A stretch of DNA of 64,000 nucleotides from Pseudarthrobacter psychrotolerans (GTDB lineage Bacteria; Actinomycetota; Actinomycetes; Actinomycetales; Micrococcaceae): NCBI RefSeq assembly GCF_009911795.1, contig NZ_CP047900.1, positions 48,802 to 112,801 on the forward strand, read 5' to 3'. The position numbers were made by a program, and so were the translations under genes. The notes below the pieces were generated by a model. The model was not told the origin of the DNA and searched no databases. It saw only the letters and a program-made list of their open reading frames with translations. Positions 55,443-62,730 of this stretch are shown piece by piece; position 1 is the first letter of the stretch, and every line of letters begins with the position of its first letter.

Positions 55443-55530
55443 CCCCCAGACCTGGGGGACGCAAACACCAGTTTGCCACCAACCGAGAGCGAAAGCCAGG
55501 TTGAAGCGCACTTATCGTAGATAAGTGCCC
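55443..55530 (+). other. Candidate oriT with two inverted repeats and a nic-like core
   Basis: Repeat A is CCCCCAG (55443-55449) paired with CTGGGGG (55452-55458). Repeat B is GCACTTATC (55508-55516) paired with GATAAGTGC (55520-55528). Repeat B is followed on the plus strand by CCCAGC, so the sequence ATAAGTGCCC resembles the TAAGTGCGCCCT nic core of RSF1010/pIP501-type origins. Placement directly upstream of mobC supports the call. If the plus strand is cut after repeat B, DNA to the right enters the recipient first. Confidence 0.6.
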
Positions 55531-55632
55531 AGCTTGCTCCGCACGGTTGGCTTCGAGGGTTTTCGGCCCTTTGCGGGGCAACGCCCTGCAGCCTTCCCCT
55601 TAAGTGCATTGCTCACCGATAGAGTCGGGCAT

Positions 55633-55968
55633 ATGGACATCAACGACATTGCCGCTAAAGCCGCCGCCAAAATCGACGCTGCCCGCGACGTGAGAGTGAA
55701 CGCAGTGAAGACCGCTGCTGCCAGCAGTGTGGAGCTCCTCGAGGCAGCACAACTGCTGGCTGTCGCCGAGCAAAAGTATGCAAAGGACTACCAGTCCGCG
55801 CTGCGAGCAGACTGGACTGAATCAGACCTTCGAGGTTTTGGTCTGGACGCTCCCGCCAAGAGGACTGGCGGCCGTCCCCGAGGGGGCAAGGCCACACGGC
55901 AGACAAAGACGGCCGACGAGTCACACGTGCCAGCATCCACTCAGACAACGGGCACCGACAGTCAGTAA
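55633..55968 (+). CDS. Small helical protein beside oriT
   Basis: 111 aa from MDINDIAAKAAAKIDAARDV, the only plus-strand gene immediately right of the oriT candidate. The N-terminal about 75 residues are predicted helix (ELLEAAQLLAVAEQKYAKDY). The C-terminus is basic and disordered (APAKRTGGRPRGGKATRQ), suggesting DNA binding. A larger frame from 55525 crosses the oriT repeat and is not preferred. No known family; a relaxosome or plasmid DNA-binding role is possible. Confidence 0.6.
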   Translation: MDINDIAAKAAAKIDAARDVRVNAVKTAAASSVELLEAAQLLAVAEQKYAKDYQSALRADWTESDLRGFGLDAPAKRTGGRPRGGKATRQTKTADESHVPASTQTTGTDSQ

Positions 55969-56232
55969 CCCCTCGCCCACATGTGCACGGCAAAAGCTAA
56001 AACCTTCGGGCTTTTCCCGCACACATCTGGACGACGGGACCCACCCGTCCGGCTGTACACAACCACCACGTCACCTCGGTCAGGTATCTCACCCCTGGGT
56101 GAGCGGTGGCTGTGCACAGCCTCGGTTAAGTGCGGGGCTGAGTACGAACAGGTTTCCTATGGTCAACACCACGATCTGCCCGGCTAACCATTCGTAAAGG
56201 GCCGGCTTTCTTCAGCCGGGAACACCATTTTT
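55969..56232. other. Gap right of the oriT-proximal gene
   Basis: About 260 bp without a supported gene. It contains a small palindrome CTCACCCCTGGGTGAG near 56088-56103. Confidence 0.35.
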
Positions 56233-56263
56233 GAGGCTCCGCACCGGTCAGGTGCGGAGCCTC
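56233..56263. terminator. Strong hairpin terminator
   Basis: A 13-bp perfect stem, GAGGCTCCGCACC (56233-56245) with GGTGCGGAGCCTC (56251-56263), and a 5-nt loop. T-rich runs lie just before and after. It separates the oriT side from the leading-region genes. Confidence 0.7.
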
Positions 56264-56610
56264 CTGTGTTTCTGTGGAGCTTCAAAAGCTGGCCACAAAC
56301 GTGGAGAGCGGGCGGTCGGGACGGAGGGTCTTGAACGGTTAAACAAAGAAAGGCCGGCACTTGGCCGGCCCATCTCCGCTCCTCGGCAAAGGAAATCTAT
56401 CGGCTTCAGCTTAGCTGAAGATAATCGGTGGTCCGCAACGGATCTGGGGTACGTCATTGTCCCTGGTGGCGCGGCACCCGGTTGAGCGGTCAGTGGTGGT
56501 GCGTTACTTGGCGGTCCGTCGCTGGTGAGTGGCTGCTGTGGTTCGCCCTGGGCGGCGGACCGCCCGACTTTTGGGAGTTTCCTGGCCCTGTCGTGGTGAG
56601 TGGTCGGGGG
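56264..56610. other. Gap with minor hairpins
   Basis: About 350 bp. It holds GGCCGGCACTTGGCCGGCC (56352-56370) and CTTCAGCTTAGCTGAAG (about 56403-56419) inverted repeats. No supported gene. Confidence 0.35.
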
Positions 56611-56644
56611 CCTTGCCGGGCGGTGGGGGTTCCGCCCGGCAAGG
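56611..56644 (-). terminator. Terminator of the ParB-like gene
   Basis: A 13-bp stem, CCTTGCCGGGCGG with CCGCCCGGCAAGG, 5 nt past the stop codon. The same stem sequence recurs after the gene at 62731 (62681-62717). Confidence 0.75.
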
Positions 56645-56648
56645 GTTC

Positions 56649-58001
56649 TTATGCTGCCGTTTCGTCCACGGTTGGCTTACCGCTGTCGATGATGATCAGC
56701 TCCACCGCGCTTGGGGTGTATCCCCAAAGAACCAACTCGTTGAGGTAATCCCGGTGGGTCTGGGACGGGGACCGCCATGAGTCCTTGGCGATCGTCTTTT
56801 CGTAACCGGCGCACACGAGTGCCATCAGGGAGAACTCGGGCCGTGCCGTGGATTTGCCCACGTGATCCCGCAGTGGGTTCCATCCCCACCGGCCGGACTC
56901 TTCCGACTTCGCGCCGATCATTTCTGCGGCCACCGTTCCCTCGTAGCCGCTGGCCGTTTCGGAATGGTGCGTGATCGCGTGAACGGTGAAGTACTGCCAG
57001 CCCTTCGGTGCCTGCTTCTTCGACAGCAGAGTTTTGACGAAATCGCGCCGCACGGTGGTGGCCGACACCATGGCCTTGTTGTTCTCGATCAGTGTCTTTC
57101 GCTCGGCCTTCTGCTCGTCGGTCATGGGGCCTTTTTGAACGTTGCTTCCGCCGTCGTAGCGTTCGTACTTCGGTGTGAAACCCAGTTCCTTCCATCCGGT
57201 GATGGCCGGAGTGGCGTTGTGCTGGCCCCGGTAGTCGGTGCTCACCACATAGGCGGTGGCGTCCTCGTCGGTGGCAGGTTCCCCGTCTGCCCGTTTGGCC
57301 GCCGAGACGTAAAGGTTCTCTTCGTCGGCGTAGTGTCCGGCGTCCTCAACGACGGTCTTGCTCTGGGCTTCCAGTTCCGCGATCAGCGTGGCGAGTGCGG
57401 CGGCGCTTTCGCGCCGGTCGCGCAGCAGCTGGGCGACGTGGAGCAGCTGGTCCGGTTCGTCCAGGATGACCGATTCCAACTCAGCGGTGGCGTCCTCGTC
57501 CCCTTCGAACTCGGCCACGATGAGAGCTTCGTCGATGCTCCACCCTTTGCCCAGGGCGGCATCTCCGGCCTGTGATGCCTTGGCCTTCAACGCTCCCTCG
57601 ACGGTCGTCTTGGTCCGTCCGGTCTTTTTCGCGATTGCTGCCGCCGAGACCCCGATCAGGGACAGCTGGTGGTACGCCTCGGCTTCGTCTGCCTCGGTCA
57701 GTTCCGCGCGCTGGATGTTCTCCACCACCTGCGTCACGATCCTTTCCGCTTCGTCCGGGCTGTCGGTGACCATGACAGGGATCAGAGGGCGGGCGGCTTC
57801 CACCGCGCCACGGGTGCGGCGCTGTCCCATCAGCACGTGCACGGTGCCGTCGTCCTTGCGGTGAGCGATCACCGGTTCCAGTACGCCGTGTTCCTTGATG
57901 CTGGCTACGAACTCCTTGGTCAGTCCGACGTCCTTGCGGACGTTGGTGTCCACGGTCAGGGTTGCCGGATCGAGCCATTCGAGTACGGGTGTTGCGTTCA
58001 T
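56649..58001 (-). CDS. ParB/RepB/Spo0J-type nuclease-domain protein of the leading region
   Basis: 450 aa. Residues 10-110 are a ParB N-domain (VRKDVGLTKEFVASIKEHG, PVIAHRK, LMGQRRTRGAVEA, the ParB box). A helix-turn-helix follows (LIGVSAAAIAKKTGRTKTTV). The large C-terminal region (YRGQHNATPAITGWKELGF onward) is not ParB-like. No ParA gene is adjacent, so this resembles the ParB-like proteins often found in conjugative leading regions rather than a partition protein. The start codon is the end of the first long repeat (57995-58560), with AGAAGGAG 7-8 nt upstream. Confidence 0.8.
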   Translation of the reverse strand: MNATPVLEWLDPATLTVDTNVRKDVGLTKEFVASIKEHGVLEPVIAHRKDDGTVHVLMGQRRTRGAVEAARPLIPVMVTDSPDEAERIVTQVVENIQRAELTEADEAEAYHQLSLIGVSAAAIAKKTGRTKTTVEGALKAKASQAGDAALGKGWSIDEALIVAEFEGDEDATAELESVILDEPDQLLHVAQLLRDRRESAAALATLIAELEAQSKTVVEDAGHYADEENLYVSAAKRADGEPATDEDATAYVVSTDYRGQHNATPAITGWKELGFTPKYERYDGGSNVQKGPMTDEQKAERKTLIENNKAMVSATTVRRDFVKTLLSKKQAPKGWQYFTVHAITHHSETASGYEGTVAAEMIGAKSEESGRWGWNPLRDHVGKSTARPEFSLMALVCAGYEKTIAKDSWRSPSQTHRDYLNELVLWGYTPSAVELIIIDSGKPTVDETAA

Positions 58002-58560
58002 GGTGTTGCTCCTTCTTGCCGAGAAGTTGGGTGAGTGGGGCGACGAATGGTGACCGGCCAGCGTCCCCTCTCCCCCGTTGTTTTTTGGTTGCTGGCAAGC
58101 TTGCTTGCTCGGCGGCCGACGGAGCCCTGTCTACCCGCAGGGCAAGGTGGGGGAAATTCCCGAAGGAAATCAGCGACGAAGGAGCACCGTAGGGAAATTC
58201 CCGGACCGCAGGCCCCGACGAAGGAGGGGCTAGACGGGGTGGAGCGGACGCCTAGAATCCGAAGGACAGCAACCAAAAAACGTCGTAGACAAACAGGGCC
58301 AGGGTCTCCGGAGCTCTGCGACGGCGCGCCCTGGACCCAACAGCCGGCCGCGAAGCGGACGCCCATCCACTGGTTGAAGCGCAGCGGAAACCAGGGCGAG
58401 CCCTGCGAGCCTGCCTTTGCCCTGGTCCCACGGATCCCGCCCAAGGCCGTCCCCACACAAGTCTTGCCGCCGACACCAGGTGACCCGTCCGGATCCAACG
58501 GCGGTCCGCCGCCGGCAACCACCCACCCGTGCCGGCCACTAGCGGCGGACCGCCCGCCCA
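57995..58560 (-). repeat. Leading-region structured repeat, copy 1
   Basis: Begins at the codons ATG-AAC of the ParB-like gene and extends about 565 bp upstream of it. It contains a long-range stem GTTTTTTGGTTGCTG (58080-58094) with CAGCAACCAAAAAAC (58267-58281), an inner pair of GGGAAATTCCC arms (58151-58161, 58192-58202), a GCCCTG/CAGGGC hairpin and a GCCCC/GGGGC hairpin. Its distal 135 bp are shared only with copy 3. It acts at least as leader and promoter of the gene. Confidence 0.85.
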
Positions 58561-58584
58561 CGCAGGGCGAGCGTCCCACCGGTG

Positions 58585-58896
58585 CTATGTGGGGGTGTCG
58601 ATGATTGCCCGGATGGTGCGCTCGGCGGCTTCTGCGTGCCGCTGAAGCTCCTTGACGTCCTGGGTGTCCGGAGCGGCTTCGATCTCCTCGACCCGGAGCC
58701 GCCACGTATCCAGTAATGCGAGAAGTTCGGCCGTGAACGTCGATTCCGTGCTGCCCTGCAGGCCGAAGTAGTGGATGACGTCAGTCAGTCCGGGGTAACC
58801 GATGCCCTCGGCCGTGGCGGCGGCATTCTCGCGCTGGCCTGCCTCGAAGTGGGCCTCGTAATCGAAATCGCCGTCAGCGTCCCAAAAGTTCGTCAT
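58585..58896 (-). CDS. Hypothetical acidic leading-region protein
   Basis: 103 aa from MTNFWDADGDFDYEAHFEAG, with GGAGGCAGG upstream. Mostly helical and acidic, with no membrane segment (GIGYPGLTDVIHYFGLQGST, LLALLDTWRLRVEEIEAAPD). Not preceded by its own long repeat; it lies between repeat copy 1 and the dprA-like gene's terminator. Small acidic proteins in leading regions can mimic DNA and block restriction enzymes, but that is speculation here. Confidence 0.6.
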   Translation of the reverse strand: MTNFWDADGDFDYEAHFEAGQRENAAATAEGIGYPGLTDVIHYFGLQGSTESTFTAELLALLDTWRLRVEEIEAAPDTQDVKELQRHAEAAERTIRAIIDTPT

Positions 58897-58924
58897 GGTC
58901 CTGCCTCCTTCTCCAAAACTAGGG

Positions 58925-58950
58925 GGTGGCCGGGACGGGTTCCGGCCACC
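58925..58950 (-). terminator. Terminator of the dprA-like gene
   Basis: A 9-bp stem, GGTGGCCGG with CCGGCCACC, 9 nt past the stop, with TTT after the stem on the plus strand. Confidence 0.6.
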
Positions 58951-58958
58951 TTTGGGGT

Positions 58959-59882
58959 TTAGCTGGCGAGCAGTTCGGCCACTTCCGCCGCGTCACTGAC
59001 CAGTGCCGCCGTCCCCTCTTTCAGGAGCCGGTGGCAGCCTGCGGAGTTGGCGCTGTGGACGCTGCCGGGCACTGCGGCGACGTGCCGGGCGATGGTCTCG
59101 GCGTGGTGCGCGGTGTTCAGCGCACCGGAGCGCCACCGGGCTTCCACAACACAGGTGACCCCTGCGAGGGCTGCAATGATGCGGTTCCTCTGCAGGAAGC
59201 GGTACCGGGTCGGTGCCGTTCCTGGGGGCTGTTCGGAGACGATCAGGCCGTTGCCCTTGATCGCGGCCGCGAGGTCCGCGTTTCCGGAGGGGTAAACCCG
59301 GTCAAGGCCACCGGCCGCGACTGCGATTGTCGCCGGTCCGTTGCCGGTGCTGCCTGCGAGGGCGCCGCGGTGGGCGTGGGTGTCGATGCCGTAGCCAAGT
59401 CCGGAGATCACGCAAATTCCGCGCTGTGCCAGTCCGTGGGCCATGTCCCCGGTGACGGCTGCGCCGTAGCTGGTGGAGTCGCGGGAGCCGGTCAGGGCGA
59501 TGGAGCGCTGCGGGGTGGGGATCCCGTGGGCGAGGTTGCCGACGTACCAGAGCCCATACGGGGCGTCGGGCAGGTCTTCCAGACCAACTGGCCAGTGCTC
59601 GTCGCCGGGGACCAGGAACCCGCCGCCCAGGCGTTCGATGGTTTCCAGATCGGCCACGGGGGCGTGGGTATCAACCTCGCGGGGGTACGGTGCCCAGCGG
59701 GACAGACCTTCGGACAGTTCCTCTGCGGTGATGTCCCAGAAGGGGGCCACGGGGCGGGCTCCGAGGGCCATCCTGTAGGCGGCGTGGGCGCCGTGGCGGG
59801 CTACAAGGCCACGGGCCACGTGGTCGCTCGGGGCGAATATGCGGGTAAGGGCCGCGCGTGCGATGCGATTTTCGTCGTTCAT
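58959..59882 (-). CDS. DprA-like DNA-processing protein
   Basis: 307 aa, Rossmann-type DprA/Smf core: IALTGSRDSTSYGAAVTGDM, CVISGLGYGIDTHAHRGALA, TIAVAAGGLDRVYPSGNADL, and the ssDNA-binding SEQPPGTAPTRYRFLQRNRI. Chromosomal DprA protects incoming single strands and loads RecA. A plasmid copy just after oriT would meet the incoming T-strand. The start codon overlaps repeat copy 2. Confidence 0.85.
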   Translation of the reverse strand: MNDENRIARAALTRIFAPSDHVARGLVARHGAHAAYRMALGARPVAPFWDITAEELSEGLSRWAPYPREVDTHAPVADLETIERLGGGFLVPGDEHWPVGLEDLPDAPYGLWYVGNLAHGIPTPQRSIALTGSRDSTSYGAAVTGDMAHGLAQRGICVISGLGYGIDTHAHRGALAGSTGNGPATIAVAAGGLDRVYPSGNADLAAAIKGNGLIVSEQPPGTAPTRYRFLQRNRIIAALAGVTCVVEARWRSGALNTAHHAETIARHVAAVPGSVHSANSAGCHRLLKEGTAALVSDAAEVAELLAS

Positions 59883-60270
59883 GGTGTTGCTCCTTCTTGC
59901 CGAGAAGTTGGGTGAGTGGGGCGACCAATGGTGACCGGCCAGCGTCCCCTCTCCCCCGTTGTTTTTTGGTTGCTGGCAAGCTCGCTTGCTCGGCGGCCGA
60001 GCCGGCCCGTCTACCCGCAGGGCAAGGGCCGAAAAATCTTGCGGGATCGGCGCGGAGCGTTGATCCCTGGCTGAAGAATTTTCGGCACGCAGGCCCCCGG
60101 AGGGGGCTAGACGGGTTGGAGCGGTCGCCTAGAATCCGAAGGACAGCAACCAGAAAACGTCGTAGACAAACAGGGCCAGGGGGTCCGGAGCTCTGCGACG
60201 GCACGCCCTGGACCCTACAGCCGGCCGCGAAGCGGACGCCCACAGGGGTGCGAGCCCTGCGAGCATGCCT
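59876..60270 (-). repeat. Leading-region structured repeat, copy 2 (diverged)
   Basis: About 395 bp starting at the ATG-AAC of the dprA-like gene. It keeps the long-range stem (59961-59975 with 60144-60158, one G-T wobble) but replaces the GGGAAATTCCC arms by GCCGAAAAATCTT (60028-60040) and AAGAATTTTCGGC (60074-60086), which pair with each other apart from one mismatch. The GCCCC/GGGGC hairpin has a shorter loop. Confidence 0.85.
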
Positions 60271-60277
60271 TAAGACA

Positions 60278-60308
60278 AGAGAGCCGGCACCTGGGGTGCC
60301 GGCTCTCT
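60278..60308. terminator. Strong bidirectional hairpin terminator
   Basis: A 14-bp perfect stem, AGAGAGCCGGCACC with GGTGCCGGCTCTCT, and a 3-nt loop. It lies between repeat copy 2 and the 50-aa gene. Confidence 0.75.
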
Positions 60309-60360
60309 GGTTTCCCTCGGCAAGAGGAATCTGTGGCGCAGCGTCATCGCTGCGTGGAGG

Positions 60361-60513
60361 TTACGGCTCGACGAGCCTGTGGTCTTCCAGGGGGAAGTCC
60401 ACAGGTCCGGTGGTTGGGCCGGCGGTCAGCAGGCTCAGCTCCAGGATGTCTTCAAGGGGGCTCGCGTCAGCGGCAACGGTATCGTCCTCGGTCATGCGGA
60501 AGTGATCGGCCAC
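60361..60513 (-). CDS. Small acidic protein of 50 aa
   Basis: Starts at the GTG at 60513, with AAGGAG 8 nt upstream. Reads MADHFRMTEDDTVAADASPL and ends VDFPLEDHRLVEP. Strongly acidic with a hydrophobic centre (LEDILELSLLTAG). Below the usual gene-calling length. Its downstream neighbour is a strong terminator, which supports a real transcription unit. Unknown family. Confidence 0.5.
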   Translation of the reverse strand: MADHFRMTEDDTVAADASPLEDILELSLLTAGPTTGPVDFPLEDHRLVEP

Positions 60514-60673
60514 GCGTGGAGCTCCTTGGCTGTGTGGAACGGCGGTGTCCTTTCACAGTATCGGCAGTTCCTGCGGGCTGGCTGGAAGCGGCTGCGCCCG
60601 CGACAGCGTTAATGCGGCCGGCGGAGCGAAGCGGGGGAGGCCGCCGCCCACCTGGGAGAGATCCCCAAGGGGA
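60514..60673. other. Spacer upstream of the 50-aa gene
   Basis: About 160 bp, presumably with the promoter of the small gene. No clear element. Confidence 0.3.
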
Positions 60674-60702
60674 AGGCCGGATCCGCGGGTGGGGTCCGGC
60701 CT
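60674..60702 (-). terminator. Terminator of the DUF4192-like gene
   Basis: An inverted repeat, AGGCCGGATCC with GGGTCCGGCCT, 8 nt beyond the stop codon. Confidence 0.6.
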
Positions 60703-60709
60703 CCTTCGG

Positions 60710-61723
60710 TTAGCGGCTCAGCTGACGGTCATAGGACTTCTTGGGGTCCCGCACGCAGTCAGCCAAGAGTCCTCGGTTGACCAGTTCGGCCAGCAGTTCA
60801 GCCAGCCGGTACTCGGCGACGTCTTCCAGCGCCAGTTTGAAGTACCGGGCGGCGAAACTGGACTTTCCTTTGAGCCATTCCAGCCAGCCAATCAGGCACA
60901 GCATAGGGGCGCGCTGCCCTTCGGGGGTTGCTTTCATCAGTTCGAAAGCGACTTCCTGGGCGGTGTCCACGCGTGCCCAGTCCGGGCGGATGGGGAACAC
61001 GCCGAGCATCACGGAGGTGAACTGGTCCGGGGCGTTGGTGATGATGTCGGTCATCAGGTAGTCCCGGATGGTGGGGTGCTGGAGTGCTCCTGCGAGTTCC
61101 TGCGCGGTCTGCGTGGTGAGGGTCTTGGGGTTGTCCAGAACCTCGGCCCACGTGGCGCGGGAGGCTTCCAAGTCCTCGGGCCATCCGTCCGGTTTGTGGG
61201 CGGCGATGGTTTCGCGGGCTCCCGCTTCTCCGGTGAACGGCGCCGGTGGGGTGAATCCGGTGACGTTGCTCCCCCGGTAGATCATGGCGGCGTTTCCGTT
61301 GCTGGTGGTGATGGCGTCCAGCGGCTTGTCGGGGCAGCAGCTGGTGTACTCGCACAGGTAGTTCCTCCACAGTTCGGAGGTCACCAGCCATGCGTCCTTC
61401 AACGGCATCCCTGCCGTTTCCAGTTCGACGCGCAGCGCCTGCACGTGCTCGGAGTAGGGGCGCTGGTTGGGGGCGGTGTTTTCGTCCGTGTAGATCACCA
61501 GAATGGTCCCCGTCGCTGCCACGTCAGCGGTCAGGTAGCTGACCAGCGTCTGGGCGAAGGCCACCGGTTCCAGACCGAACGGGGCGTCTACGCGGAGCGT
61601 GGCACCGAGCTTGTTTCCCTGCATGGTTACAGCGACGAAGGATTCCTTCGGGGCCTCCCCCAGCGTGTGGGGAATGAAGGCCAGGATGTCGGCCGGGCCG
61701 GTGAATTTGATGAAGTCGTTCAT
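60710..61723 (-). CDS. DUF4192-like protein
   Basis: 337 aa. The N-terminus (FTGPADILAFIPHTLGEAPK, ESFVAVTM, TLRVDAPF, LVSYLTADVAATGTILVIYT) is typical of the actinobacterial DUF4192 family. The C-terminus is helical (APMLCLIGWLEWLKGKSSFA, ARYFKLALEDV). Chromosomal DUF4192 proteins have no settled function. The start codon lies in repeat copy 3. It is one of four genes with this repeat, so it is probably expressed together with the ParB-like and DprA-like genes. Confidence 0.75.
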   Translation of the reverse strand: MNDFIKFTGPADILAFIPHTLGEAPKESFVAVTMQGNKLGATLRVDAPFGLEPVAFAQTLVSYLTADVAATGTILVIYTDENTAPNQRPYSEHVQALRVELETAGMPLKDAWLVTSELWRNYLCEYTSCCPDKPLDAITTSNGNAAMIYRGSNVTGFTPPAPFTGEAGARETIAAHKPDGWPEDLEASRATWAEVLDNPKTLTTQTAQELAGALQHPTIRDYLMTDIITNAPDQFTSVMLGVFPIRPDWARVDTAQEVAFELMKATPEGQRAPMLCLIGWLEWLKGKSSFAARYFKLALEDVAEYRLAELLAELVNRGLLADCVRDPKKSYDRQLSR

Positions 61724-62290
61724 GGTGTTGCTCCTTCTTGCCGAGAAGTTGGGTGAGTGGGGCGACCAATGGTGACCGGCCAGCGTCCCCTCTCCCCCGT
61801 TGTTTTTTGGTTGCTGGCAAGCTTGCTTGCTCGGCGGCCGACGGAGCCCTGTCTACCCGCAGGGCAAGGTGGGGGAAATTCCCGAAGGAAATCAGCGACG
61901 AAGGAGCACCGTAGGGAAATTCCCGGACCGCAGGCCCGACGAAGGAGGGGCTAGACGGGGTGGAGCGGACGCCTAGAATCCGAAGGACAGCAACCAAAAA
62001 ACGTCGTAGACAAACAGGGCCAGGGTCTCCGGAGCTCTGCGACGGCGCGCCCTGGACCCAACAGCCGGCCGCGAAGCGGACGCCCATTCACTGGTTGAAG
62101 CGCAGCGGAAACCAGGGCGAGCCCTGCGAGCCTGCCATTGCCCTGGTTCCCACGGATCCCGCCCAAGGCCGGCCCCACCCAGGTCTTGCCGCCGGCACCA
62201 GGTGACCCGCCCGGATCCCACGGCGGGAACGGCGGTCCGCCGCCGGCAACCACCCACCCGGGACGGCCACCGCGGCGGACCGCCCGCCCA
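61717..62290 (-). repeat. Leading-region structured repeat, copy 3
   Basis: About 574 bp, nearly identical to copy 1 over its whole length. Stem arms GTTTTTTGGTTGCTG at 61802-61816 and CAGCAACCAAAAAAC at 61988-62002; GGGAAATTCCC arms at 61873-61883 and 61914-61924. It begins at the ATG-AAC of the DUF4192-like gene. Confidence 0.85.
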
Positions 62291-62318
62291 ATTTCAGGTT
62301 CCGTTGGTCGGGAAAGCA

Positions 62319-62362
62319 GGGTACTCACTTACTCATTTGAGTATTTGAGTAAGTGAGTACCC
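62319..62362. other. 17-bp perfect hairpin with TGAGTA repeats
   Basis: GGGTACTCACTTACTCA (62319-62335) pairs with TGAGTAAGTGAGTACCC (62346-62362). The loop continues the same TTGAGTA phrase. It could be the terminator of the 62369 gene (6 nt past its stop) or an operator made of repeated TGAGTA half-sites. Confidence 0.6.
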
Positions 62363-62368
62363 CGTTTG

Positions 62369-62644
62369 TCAGTTCATCGTGGGGCGGTGTTCCGCGGCGA
62401 AGAGGACGGCCACGATCTCGTTGTGCCAGTCCAGCGCGGCGTATTGCCGGGTTGTCTCCAGCAGTGCGGGGTTCACGTGGGCGTCGCTGGTGACGACGTC
62501 GGCCATGCCCCTGATGTGCGCGGCGAGGTCTTGGGCGGCTTCGGGGCTGTAGGTCACTGGGGACTTCGCAACGAGGTCGGCCAGGGTTTCGAGGAACACT
62601 ACGGTCTGGGCGGTGGTTTCAGCGGTTCGGTTTGTCTCGGTCAT
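62369..62644 (-). CDS. Hypothetical leading-region protein
   Basis: 91 aa from MTETNRTAETTAQTVVFLET, with AAGGA upstream. All helical, acidic, no Cys or membrane segment. It ends EIVAVLFAAEHRPTMN. Without its own long repeat, it lies between repeat copy 3 and the gene at 62731, and may be read through from the promoter of the latter. Unknown family. Confidence 0.55.
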   Translation of the reverse strand: MTETNRTAETTAQTVVFLETLADLVAKSPVTYSPEAAQDLAAHIRGMADVVTSDAHVNPALLETTRQYAALDWHNEIVAVLFAAEHRPTMN

Positions 62645-62680
62645 CGTTCTTGGTCCTTAGCTGTGGATCGGTGGGGGTGG

Positions 62681-62717
62681 GGCCTTGCCGGGCGGAGGCT
62701 GTCCGCCCGGCAAGGCC
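62681..62717 (-). terminator. Terminator of the gene at 62731
   Basis: A 15-bp perfect stem, GGCCTTGCCGGGCGG with CCGCCCGGCAAGGCC, and a 7-nt loop. It is almost the same stem as after the ParB-like gene. Confidence 0.75.
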
Positions 62718-62730
62718 GTTCGGCTGAGGG

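Noticed and set aside
55525..55632. N-terminal extension of the oriT-proximal gene
   Set aside because: The longer frame would start inside the oriT inverted repeat and read an Arg/Phe-rich stretch; the ATG at 55633 fits the helical protein better.
56231..56485. Plus-strand 84-codon frame
   Set aside because: It begins inside a strong terminator hairpin and has no ribosome-binding site or domain.
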